Below, one piece after another: positions 18,115 to 25,549 of a stretch of 64,000 nucleotides of DNA. A program made the translations under genes and the position numbers. Under the pieces are notes generated by a model, which worked only from the letters and a program-made list of their open reading frames with translations, was not told the DNA's origin and made no database searches. The stretch is from Rhodocytophaga rosea (GTDB lineage: Bacteria; Bacteroidota; Bacteroidia; Cytophagales; 172606-1), in assembly GCF_010119975.1 (NCBI RefSeq), contig NZ_CP048222.1, positions 2,067,501 through 2,131,500 of the forward strand, written 5' to 3'. Position 1 is the stretch's first letter. Every line of letters begins with the position of its first letter.

Positions 18115-19668
18115 TTATTTCATTTTTTCCTGCAGTTTCTGTTTGAGTTCATCTATGTCGTGTTGTGAAATATTATGGGTGTTCTCTAGGAGTTCTAATG
18201 CTTTCTTTGCCAGCACTGTTGCTTTCCCTGCATTTCCTGTATTTTCATAATAATCTGATAAGCCATCGTAGGGATAGGGAGAAACTGGAAATTTTTTTAT
18301 TAACAGGTCAAAAATAGCTGTTGCCATTTTTTCATTGCTGGCGTTGCGGAATATGTACATAAACGTTTGTTTGGGATCTTTAGGATAGAGCCGGAAGTAA
18401 AAATGAATAGCCTCAATCAAATAGGGTTTATTTTCAGAGGCCAGAATGGATAATAGTTGACGCATTAGTTGGTCATTAATCAGCGCACTTTGGGTAAGTT
18501 GACCAGCATATGATTCGGCTTTCGCTATATCTCCATTTCTAATCCAGGATAAAAATTCTGTTTCAGTGGGTAATATTTTTACATCTGTTTTGGCTACTAC
18601 AGCATAAAGCACCTCTGCAGGAACAGAGGAAAATGTAGCAGGATATATATTCTTTTTCTGAACAGCATCCAAAAATTCCAGTGCAATCAAAGCTATATAT
18701 TCGTAATTAACATATTTCTTAGCATCTGCCGGATTATAGACCTTGTAAACAGGATAAAAATCTGTGTGAACTATTTCTTTGAATTTAACTGTCCATCTGG
18801 GAGCATTAACCAAGGAATCAATAAATAAAGGATTGTTGTTTCGCCAGGATTCTGGAATTTGTAATAGGGGTATCCTGAATTTTCTTGGGTCGTAATAAGG
18901 CAGTTGTTTCACCCGCTCGTCCAGAAAGCAGCCCAAACAGGCAATGGCTTTTAAATCGGCTGATGCAAACTGGTGATTTACGCCCTTTTCAGCCAGCATA
19001 CCAATAAAAGAGATATTATCTATAGCTGCATAGGGAACGATATAGCTCAGTTTACTTATTATAAAGCCTACATCATCAGCAGAAACAACTTCTTCCTGAA
19101 TACTCCCATCATTCCAGTTGAAATGAAGCGGATCTACTCCGAGGTGAGGATAAGAAATAACTATATACCCATTACTGGCAAGAAATTCCATCAGCACACT
19201 TTGCATAAGCAGACCGGTGGCATGGGTATGCAGTACTACCGGAAATTTCTGATGAATGGGTGCAGCCTGTTTTACTACCGGAATTTTTGTTAGAGAAGCC
19301 TGCTCAAAATGGTTATCTGAGATTTGCCATCCTTTCTTGAGTTGAGTCAACAGATTCTCCATTCCATTTTCCACATACGGATTTTCGTACTTTAAATCAG
19401 GAAAATAATCTTTATATAGCATTTGCTTATCACCTGAAGAAGATCTGGCCGGGTACCATATAAACAATGGAATTCTTCTATATTGTTTGGCGCTTTTTTG
19501 ATCTGCAAATGGTGCTGAAATATCCTGGTAATACCGGCTTGAATCGGTTAGTATTACTACTTTGTAACCAATGGAATAAGGTCCTGGTTTGAGATTACTC
19601 CATTGTGTATACTGGCCATAAGCATCTACCGAAACTAATAAGACAATCCAATATATTAGCCTGTTCAT
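18115..19668 (-). CDS. Secreted alpha/beta-hydrolase-like protein with altered nucleophile site and helical C terminus
   Basis: The protein has 517 residues with a signal peptide (MNRLIYWIVLLVSVDAYGQ). Residues 25-330 resemble the platelet-activating-factor acetylhydrolase / dienelactone hydrolase group: GPYSIGYKVVILTDSSR, RRIPLFIWYPA, FPVVLHTHATGLLMQSVLMEFLASNGY and VISYPHLG. Where a nucleophile elbow GHSxGG is expected, after the SADDV segment and NISFIG, the sequence reads MLAEKG, so the catalytic Ser appears to be lost. The last 170 residues are helical with TPR-like pairs (AKAESYAGQLTQSALI, NAGKATVLAKKALELL). It may be a binding protein derived from an esterase rather than an enzyme. It stands alone, with no clear operon partner. 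Confidence 0.7.
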   Translation of the reverse strand: MNRLIYWIVLLVSVDAYGQYTQWSNLKPGPYSIGYKVVILTDSSRYYQDISAPFADQKSAKQYRRIPLFIWYPARSSSGDKQMLYKDYFPDLKYENPYVENGMENLLTQLKKGWQISDNHFEQASLTKIPVVKQAAPIHQKFPVVLHTHATGLLMQSVLMEFLASNGYIVISYPHLGVDPLHFNWNDGSIQEEVVSADDVGFIISKLSYIVPYAAIDNISFIGMLAEKGVNHQFASADLKAIACLGCFLDERVKQLPYYDPRKFRIPLLQIPESWRNNNPLFIDSLVNAPRWTVKFKEIVHTDFYPVYKVYNPADAKKYVNYEYIALIALEFLDAVQKKNIYPATFSSVPAEVLYAVVAKTDVKILPTETEFLSWIRNGDIAKAESYAGQLTQSALINDQLMRQLLSILASENKPYLIEAIHFYFRLYPKDPKQTFMYIFRNASNEKMATAIFDLLIKKFPVSPYPYDGLSDYYENTGNAGKATVLAKKALELLENTHNISQHDIDELKQKLQEKMK

Positions 19669-19831
19669 ATACCTGTTATTTACTTACCATTTTTAAAATG
19701 AGCGTTATAATATGCTTTCTTTCGGGGCAGCATAAAAACTAGCAATTTTATTCAGGTAAGCCTTCTATTCCGATAAGATTGGAATTATAAAAAGATATTG
19801 ATTGCCTGATTATCCTAAGTATTACAAAAGA

Positions 19832-19863
19832 AAACAGGCAGGAGAAAGATCACCTGCCTGTTT
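19832..19863 (-). terminator. Intrinsic terminator of the small secreted protein gene
   Basis: AAACAGGCAGG pairs with CCTGCCTGTTT around a 10-base loop, and on the minus strand the stem is followed by TTTTCTTTTG-like T-rich sequence. It lies 36 bases after the stop at 19899. Confidence 0.85.
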
Positions 19864-19898
19864 GAAAAAGAGAATATAGACTATGGATAAAATGTTTC

Positions 19899-20324
19899 TT
19901 ACAAAGCTCTGGCAATGCGCTCCTGATAGGTCTCTACAGAGAAGGCATTAGAATAGCTCTGATGTTTGCTTTCAATTACCATGGTATAGGTACCATCTGT
20001 CATTTTAGAAACATCGAACTTGCCATTGAAGATAGCTACTTTGCCAACTTCTTTTTTGTAGACAACCTCATGATTGCTGTTTTTGATCATGACCGTTACT
20101 TTTTCCTGAGCCGGGTTTTCAAACAATACTTTCATAGTTAATGAGTTTTGTACCGGAAATACAGCTACTTTGAATTGATCTGAAGTCTGTGTATGGATGG
20201 CCGCATTATCAGCGAACTGTACACTTTGGGCAGATACGCTGCCTACTAATAAAAGCATGAAGGCTAAAGTAAAAGCGGCTGCCAGGTTACGCATAATAGT
20301 TGTGGAAGTGAGTGTAGTGTTCAT
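19899..20324 (-). CDS. Small secreted protein with a single Ig-like/T9SS-tail-like beta domain
   Basis: The protein has 141 residues. The signal peptide runs from the first Met through a hydrophobic stretch (LAAAFTLAFMLLLVGSVSAQ). An internal ATG at 20294 would also give a good signal. The mature part of about 105 residues is a beta sandwich: FKVAVFPVQNSLTMKVLFENP, KVTVMIKNSNHEVVYKKEV, then KFDVSKMTDGTYTMVIESKHQ. The pattern of a strand, then DGTYTMVI, resembles the fold of T9SS C-terminal sorting domains and DUF3244-type small proteins, but it lacks the usual closing KK/R end. It is probably periplasmic or surface-exposed, and the function is unknown. The gene has its own terminator. Confidence 0.75.
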   Translation of the reverse strand: MNTTLTSTTIMRNLAAAFTLAFMLLLVGSVSAQSVQFADNAAIHTQTSDQFKVAVFPVQNSLTMKVLFENPAQEKVTVMIKNSNHEVVYKKEVGKVAIFNGKFDVSKMTDGTYTMVIESKHQSYSNAFSVETYQERIARAL

Positions 20325-20727
20325 GATTGTATGTTAAGTTTTCGTTTAGTTACTAATTTGTTTTGCTGATCTATATGTGAATTTTGTACCATTTGATAGA
20401 GAAAGGGCCACAGAAGTTACCCATTCAAGGAAATAAATCGATGAATGGCAACAAGCATCAATAGACGGCAGATAAGGCAGGGATAAGCGGTAATATAATT
20501 AACAGAGATTTTTGGATGGAATTTTCTTATGAAGTAGTAAAGTGTTCGTATTCAGAACAGATACTGTTCGTTTTTGTACACTTTTGCCAGAAATAGAACT
20601 ATGCGGAATACAATTTGAAAAAAGCAATAATGTAGCTTTTGAAAACAACTTATGCACTGGTAGCCAAGGTTTGATTAAAAATACCAGGGCTATAAGCCAA
20701 AATGCTTATAGCCCTGGTGCCAGAAAT
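20325..20727. other. Intergenic stretch with one perfect palindrome
   Basis: There is no gene. Besides the pcfJ-like terminator at 20683-20718 it holds GAACAG-ATA-CTGTTC at 20555-20569, a perfect 6-3-6 palindrome about 230 bases upstream of the small secreted protein gene. This could be an operator. I see no convincing promoter boxes. Confidence 0.35.
20683..20718 (-). terminator. Strong intrinsic terminator of the PcfJ-like gene
   Basis: A perfect 15-bp stem (20683-20697 with 20704-20718) with a 6-base loop is followed on the minus strand by ATTTTTAATC. It begins ten bases after the stop at 20728. Confidence 0.92.
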
Positions 20728-22023
20728 CTAGTATATATATTTGGCAATACTCAACTGCACTTTCTCCGCCCACAACTTCATTACATCCATAGCCTCTTCA
20801 GATGGTTTTTCGTTGAGACGGGCTTTGGCTTGTACAATCTGTTTCCTCTTGATATCTACTTCGATAGTTACCAATCTTTCGGTCGCAGAAAAAGTATCCG
20901 CAGTGAGGGAGAAAATGGAGCACTGGCCAGCATGGCAGGACCGAACATAGGTATATACACAATGTTTCATGCTTTTTCCTTCTGCCCTCAGTTCATTGCT
21001 GGAAAGCAGTTCCCGTACTTTAAATATCTTCACCAGCTGGCCAGAACCAGTTTCATGCTCGAAAGCGGCAAAACCAGAAGGTTTCCAGTTAAGTCTGCCG
21101 CCATAGTTTTGTTCCTGGTTCATTTGCTGTTGCCATTCCTCTACCTGGCGCAATAAGGAATCAGGCGTACGTCCTTTGAGCGAATATCCGGTATGAGCCA
21201 GCCGCTGGTGATTGATATAGTTGACCACTTCTTCCAATCGCCTGGCATCAAATAGCGGAGCCTCTACAAAAAAACGGATTACTGTAAGCCAGAAATCATT
21301 GTTACGAAAGTTATTTCGCCCTAATAGGGTAGCATTCAGGTGCCAGGCCAGCCACTCATCGCCACCCAGGGCAATGACCTGTGCAAACCGGAAAGCACCA
21401 CTAATGCTCCAGTATGCTGGTGTCCAGAGAAAGAAATGTGCCATCCGTTTGGTAAGCGGAACAGGCAAAGCCTGCAATTTTCGCACACTCAAGCCACTGG
21501 CAATATCTATAAACCATTTCCGGGCAGTTTCCTCACCAGCTTCCAGCCAGGCTTTATCCAGGAAAAGCGGCACCGGATAGTTGGCAAACAAGAAGCGCAG
21601 CAGGTGGGCAAATTGTTTTTCAGGCTGATAACTTACTTTTTTCCACTGGTTAACATCCTGTATAAAATAAGAGGCAAACTGGGCGATATAGTAAATGCCT
21701 TTCAGGTATTTTTCTTCAGACAATAGTTTATGGCAATTCTGCTTCTCCAGTTGCACCAGTAAATCATCAAAGGCTTTGCGCTTCAACAATTCTTTTTTGG
21801 CGATCTGGTTGTATAAACCTGCGATCACCATCAATGAGGTACCATACTCCGGTTGTAAGGGCAATTTGTCTTGTTGTAATTGTTTAATCCATCCGGATAA
21901 AGGTTTATTTGTGGTATTGTGCCGGACTAATGATTGTTGTAAAGCATGCTCCCATACTTGTTTTTTAGTTTGCAATTGAATGCGATCCGTTCTGGAAAGC
22001 ATTTTTTTATTGGATTTTCCCAT
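20728..22023 (-). CDS. PcfJ-like protein
   Basis: The protein has 431 residues. The C-terminal part holds the PcfJ signature: a region around ELRAEGKSMKHCVYTYVRSC, then GQCSIFSLTADT and a RLVTIEVDIKRKQIVQAKARLNEKP strand pair. PcfJ was named from the conjugation locus of enterococcal plasmid pCF10, but the domain is widespread on chromosomes and its reaction is unknown. The N-terminal 300 residues are mostly helical with many Trp and Phe. There is no signal peptide, so the protein is cytoplasmic. No other conjugation gene is near, so a plasmid origin is not indicated. The gene has a long structured leader and a strong terminator and is probably monocistronic. Confidence 0.85.
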   Translation of the reverse strand: MGKSNKKMLSRTDRIQLQTKKQVWEHALQQSLVRHNTTNKPLSGWIKQLQQDKLPLQPEYGTSLMVIAGLYNQIAKKELLKRKAFDDLLVQLEKQNCHKLLSEEKYLKGIYYIAQFASYFIQDVNQWKKVSYQPEKQFAHLLRFLFANYPVPLFLDKAWLEAGEETARKWFIDIASGLSVRKLQALPVPLTKRMAHFFLWTPAYWSISGAFRFAQVIALGGDEWLAWHLNATLLGRNNFRNNDFWLTVIRFFVEAPLFDARRLEEVVNYINHQRLAHTGYSLKGRTPDSLLRQVEEWQQQMNQEQNYGGRLNWKPSGFAAFEHETGSGQLVKIFKVRELLSSNELRAEGKSMKHCVYTYVRSCHAGQCSIFSLTADTFSATERLVTIEVDIKRKQIVQAKARLNEKPSEEAMDVMKLWAEKVQLSIAKYIY

Positions 22024-22309
22024 ACTAATTCTTTGTTAAATGAACCTACGGCGGTTTTATGGAATAGCCTTTTTGCAAGGGCATACTCTGGCCGGGGAAA
22101 GTATCTGATATCTTCCCGGACATGGCTCTTTTCCGGTAACCGCACAGAAAAGCAGCCTCGAGGTGTAAGCTTCGTTTGTCGGACATAGTCTTTTATTAGG
22201 TTTTATTTAGAATCAGTTTCATGGCGTATAGTACTAAGTATTGAGTATCAGGCATTAAGATTTTTTAAGCATACAGGTATAGCAAACCAGCTTTTCAGCG
22301 GAGGGCAAC
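22024..22309 (-). other. Leader of the PcfJ-like gene with several inverted repeats
   Basis: On the minus strand this region contains short self-complementary segments: CTTTTC with GAAAAG around an inner CGGT-TA-CCG, CCGGGAA with TTTCCCCGG, and GCC-N10-GGC. It may fold as a structured 5' leader. I do not recognise a known riboswitch class, and short frames here are not convincing. Confidence 0.3.
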
Positions 22310-22339
22310 AAAAAACCCGGATGGTTCAGCATCCGGGTT
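22310..22339 (-). terminator. Intrinsic terminator of the putative small RNA
   Basis: AACCCGGAT (22314-22322) pairs with ATCCGGGTT (22331-22339), extended by one G-C pair, and on the minus strand is followed by a run of six T's. Confidence 0.92.
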
Positions 22340-22505
22340 ATATAGGTATTTAGGTGGATATATCTGAAGAATTACCCTTTACACCTATTTCCGGCCGGAT
22401 GCAACAATGCCTGCATTTCACTTCTGAATCCCAGAGGTGAGCGCTGCATGGAAGCTTGACGGTATGTGAATAGGCAAAACATGGGTAGCTATATTTTTGA
22501 ATTGG
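22310..22505 (-). ncRNA. Putative structured small RNA of about 195 nt, possibly 6S RNA
   Basis: A promoter, a rod-like fold and a terminator define an independent transcript. On the minus strand a TTG-N21-TATATTTG promoter ends about six bases before 22505. The RNA can form a long interrupted hairpin: TACCC (22487-22483) pairs with GGGTA (22377-22373), CCTATT (22474-22469) with AATAGG (22389-22384), TGCA with TGCA, and an apical CACCTCT (22439-22433) with AGAAGTG (22425-22419). Then comes a GC-rich terminator with six T's. Length and shape, a closing stem, large internal loops and an apical stem, suit 6S RNA, which binds RNA polymerase holoenzyme. SRP RNA, tmRNA and RNase P RNA motifs are absent. 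An attenuated leader of the PcfJ-like gene is the main alternative. Confidence 0.5.
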
Positions 22506-22510
22506 TCTGA

Positions 22511-22542
22511 CAAATATACAACAGAGGATGTAAGATTTGCAA
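22511..22542 (-). promoter_or_regulatory. Bacteroidota-type promoter of the putative small RNA
   Basis: The minus strand carries TTG (22542-22540), a 21-base spacer and TATATTTG (22518-22511), a full match to TAnnTTTG. It lies about 185 bases downstream of the CAP-domain gene and points away from it. Confidence 0.65.
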
Positions 22543-22726
22543 GGGATTCAGAAGATTTATTTTCCAGTGCTTGTATTCTTACCTGTAATCTACCCCAATT
22601 ATATTAACATTTGATCTAAATCAACCCTCAATTGTTAAAAATAAATGATATTCAATAAAAGTACCTACCACACCTGGATCAGCTGCTGATGTAATATTTT
22701 ATTTACCTGAATAATGGTTTATAGGT

Positions 22727-25303
22727 TTATTTCAAATGAGAAGTAGCGTAATTACCCTTGTCTGCGCAGGCTTCGCAATAGACATCTCTGAGTTCTTCGT
22801 CATCAAAAATCTGGAACGTAATTCTACAAGGACCGATAAAGAGATCACACCATTCATCTTCAGAAAGTAATTCCTTGGCTTGGATGAGCAATTTCACATA
22901 TGCCCGGCTCTTCTGGTAATAAGGATGAGTAAAAGCTACCTTTAAAAAGTAGGCATGTATCTCCTTATCAAAAGGTGACTTTTTCTGATAGTTATCCAGA
23001 ATGGTGTAGGCATGTTCCAGGTCGCCAAGTTCAACAAAATACCTGGCTAAACTCATCGTACGCTCTTTACTGGAAACAATCGCAGAATCATGGCTATAGA
23101 AATCGAACACAGTTTCTAATCCTTCATCTATGCGCTTTATAGTATTGGCTTTGTAGTATACCGGCAGGGCTTTCACAAAAAACAACGCCTTCAATCTCGC
23201 TATGTTCATCTGGTCATCGTCTGAGTTTCCAAGTTGTTTCAACAGCTTATACATTCTTTCAACTGGCAGGCCTCTCTCCTTTTGCAGATAATCCCAGTTG
23301 GAAATCACATATACCAGGTAATTGTATTTTAACCGCTCATCTGCTCTAACGATACTAACTGCTTCCTGAAATGTGTTGTAAAACCTATCCTGCTCTTGTT
23401 TGGTCCAATGGGAGGCATGTAACTGGTAATTAAAAGCCAGTTGATTGGAGAGAAGAATACTAGCCTCTTTGCGATACGGATATTTTAAAGTGATTATTGA
23501 GTCGGCAGTGATGCGCTTCTGTTGCCACAACACATATAAATAATTCTGCATCTGCGTAGCCTGATCAAAGGTGGGTTTACGGAGTTTGTAGAAATAGGCC
23601 AGTGTATCTCTAACAAACGTATGCGCCTGTATGGTAACTTTCGCCTTCCGTTGTTCGTCCAGTTTTTTCTCCCACACCTGCAGTACTTCGGGTTTTTGCA
23701 GTTCTTCCTTGATTTTAGTTCGCTCCCACTGCCGCCAGTGCGAAAATCTGGAAGTAGTAATTTGCTTGTAAAATAAGTCCCAGTTTTCTCTGGCTTTTAC
23801 CTGTAAAATGGTTGTGCTGTCTGTATAAGACATGATGTGGGAATAAATGGCAGAAGCCCGTTGGGTATGAAGCGTTGAATTCAAGTTTTCAAATCCCTCT
23901 ACAGACGAAAAAGCCTCTACCTGCACGGTATCTATCTGGTAATTCCGGATCGAATCTTCAATGATATGCATGGAAAGTGTATCTGGTGTGATACTATTTC
24001 TGCGGAAGGGCACTTCAAATTCAAAACTTTTCTGGATGGTTTCAATCTGAATATCAGGCTTGTCAAATGCAGTTACCATCTGAAGTGTATCAGAAAAACC
24101 AAGGTCGCCGCATACATCGGTGTAAATTAAAGGGATGTGGATTACCCCATCATGAATCAGCAGGAAATTATAAGTATAAAAGTCGCCGCCTGTTGCCGGA
24201 AGTTTTTGAATAAAAGCCTGCCAGTATCCTGGTTCCCAAGTTGATGTTTTTACTTCTTCAAGTTCTAGTTTGGCTTCCTTCGTTGAAATTTTCTTCAGTT
24301 GCCGGATTCTTTGTTTTTTCTGTCTATAAAAGTTTTTCTCCTTTTGTTTCAGACGATATAATAATTCCTTTTTATACACCGGTTCAAATACTTCTCCGGA
24401 TAAAGATGAATTAAGGTTTCGCCGGGCAGGATTGGTATAATAGGCCGGATTGCCACAATGGTAAGGCTCATACCCTACTCGTTCCAGGGCGATTCCATCG
24501 TGTTTATTTTTAAATGTTTTCAGGATTTCTTTGACATGCGTACTTACCGCAAACACCTGATTATTTTCAAACCGGGGTAAAATATCGAATCTATCGGTAA
24601 GTAATCCAGCACATTTGGCACAAGAGGCACTGGCTTTACTGTCCAGGGATTGCAAATTCCAGGGAAGTTTTTCCTTATCTCCAGCGGCTCTGAGTTGTTT
24701 GGTTTTGATGTCATATACCTGCTCTGTATCTGTGGAGTAGTTGAACATCTGTTTGTTTTCTGTGAAGCTATATTTCCATAACACTTTAGCAAATTTCTGC
24801 ACCGCAATAATATTCCCGCTTTCCGGATGCCTGGCAATGGCCACCCCGGTAACCTGGTAGTCTGGTGTGATTATATTTTTATAATGTCCCGGTGAGTTTA
24901 CCCAGCCTTTCACCATTTTCCTGGCTGTTGCGATATAAGTAGTTTCCAGGGAATATGAAAGTACATTCTCTCCAACCAGATATTGTTGGGCACCATAGAA
25001 CTCGGCTCTGTTCTGTGGCGTACGTTTCTGCACACTATTCTGAAAGTGACTAATATCTTTTTCTGCTGACAGGTACGTGGCATGATCTTTTGCGGCTATA
25101 TATAAGATACTATCATTCACCAGGTGCCGCAATCCATGCGCTTTTCTCACACTGTCTACCTGTGTTTTTATTAAATGCTCCAGAAACTGTATCTGCAACT
25201 GATGTTGATCCGGCTTGTCAGAAGTAGACTGGGCATAGGTATCTACACTAAACGCCAGGGGTATACTAGCAAGTAGCGTGAGGAATGAGAAAAGCTTAAA
25301 CAT
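22727..25303 (-). CDS. Secreted CAP-domain protein with OmpA-like and helical repeat regions
   Basis: The protein has 858 residues from the ATG at 25303, chosen because it starts a normal signal peptide (MFKLFSFLTLLASIPLAF). An ATG 48 bases upstream would add a basic extension. Residues about 40-190 form a CAP/SCP domain (HLIKTQVDSVRKAHGL, VGENVLSYS, MVKGWVNSPGHYKNIITPDY, TGVAIARH), the fold of CRISP/antigen 5/PR-1 proteins. Residues 225-330 carry Cys pairs (SCAKCAG). Around 455-500, VEAFSSVEGFENLNSTLHTQ with RASAIYSHI resembles the OmpA-like EG...N..LS..RA pattern. The last 300 residues are helical, TPR-like. Export and a cell-surface binding role are likely, and the function of this combination is unknown. 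Confidence 0.8.
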   Translation of the reverse strand: MFKLFSFLTLLASIPLAFSVDTYAQSTSDKPDQHQLQIQFLEHLIKTQVDSVRKAHGLRHLVNDSILYIAAKDHATYLSAEKDISHFQNSVQKRTPQNRAEFYGAQQYLVGENVLSYSLETTYIATARKMVKGWVNSPGHYKNIITPDYQVTGVAIARHPESGNIIAVQKFAKVLWKYSFTENKQMFNYSTDTEQVYDIKTKQLRAAGDKEKLPWNLQSLDSKASASCAKCAGLLTDRFDILPRFENNQVFAVSTHVKEILKTFKNKHDGIALERVGYEPYHCGNPAYYTNPARRNLNSSLSGEVFEPVYKKELLYRLKQKEKNFYRQKKQRIRQLKKISTKEAKLELEEVKTSTWEPGYWQAFIQKLPATGGDFYTYNFLLIHDGVIHIPLIYTDVCGDLGFSDTLQMVTAFDKPDIQIETIQKSFEFEVPFRRNSITPDTLSMHIIEDSIRNYQIDTVQVEAFSSVEGFENLNSTLHTQRASAIYSHIMSYTDSTTILQVKARENWDLFYKQITTSRFSHWRQWERTKIKEELQKPEVLQVWEKKLDEQRKAKVTIQAHTFVRDTLAYFYKLRKPTFDQATQMQNYLYVLWQQKRITADSIITLKYPYRKEASILLSNQLAFNYQLHASHWTKQEQDRFYNTFQEAVSIVRADERLKYNYLVYVISNWDYLQKERGLPVERMYKLLKQLGNSDDDQMNIARLKALFFVKALPVYYKANTIKRIDEGLETVFDFYSHDSAIVSSKERTMSLARYFVELGDLEHAYTILDNYQKKSPFDKEIHAYFLKVAFTHPYYQKSRAYVKLLIQAKELLSEDEWCDLFIGPCRITFQIFDDEELRDVYCEACADKGNYATSHLK

Positions 25304-25549
25304 GAAATAAAGTGAGGATATCCGAAATTTTACTATATTGATAAGATACATATTTTCATTCTGGAAAACTATTTATACAGCAAGTACCTATGGATTTTAT
25401 AGGCTTAGCTATAAAATTGTGATAGCAACAATTACCACTATTTATAAGATGCAATAGATGAAAGTTTTGCACATAGGTTTATAAAAAAATGTACTTATTC
25501 GAAATCTAATGTATTTTTCTACCTTCTATTTTGATACGTTCAAAACTGT

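Noticed and set aside
20728-22023. PcfJ-like gene as mark of an integrated conjugative element
   Set aside because: No relaxase, coupling protein, integrase or attachment repeat is in the window, and PcfJ-domain genes are common on chromosomes.
22310-22505. tmRNA, SRP RNA or RNase P RNA as identity of the small RNA
   Set aside because: The tag frame and CCA-end pattern, the GGAAGCA loop of SRP RNA and the GAGGAAAGTC core of RNase P RNA are all absent.
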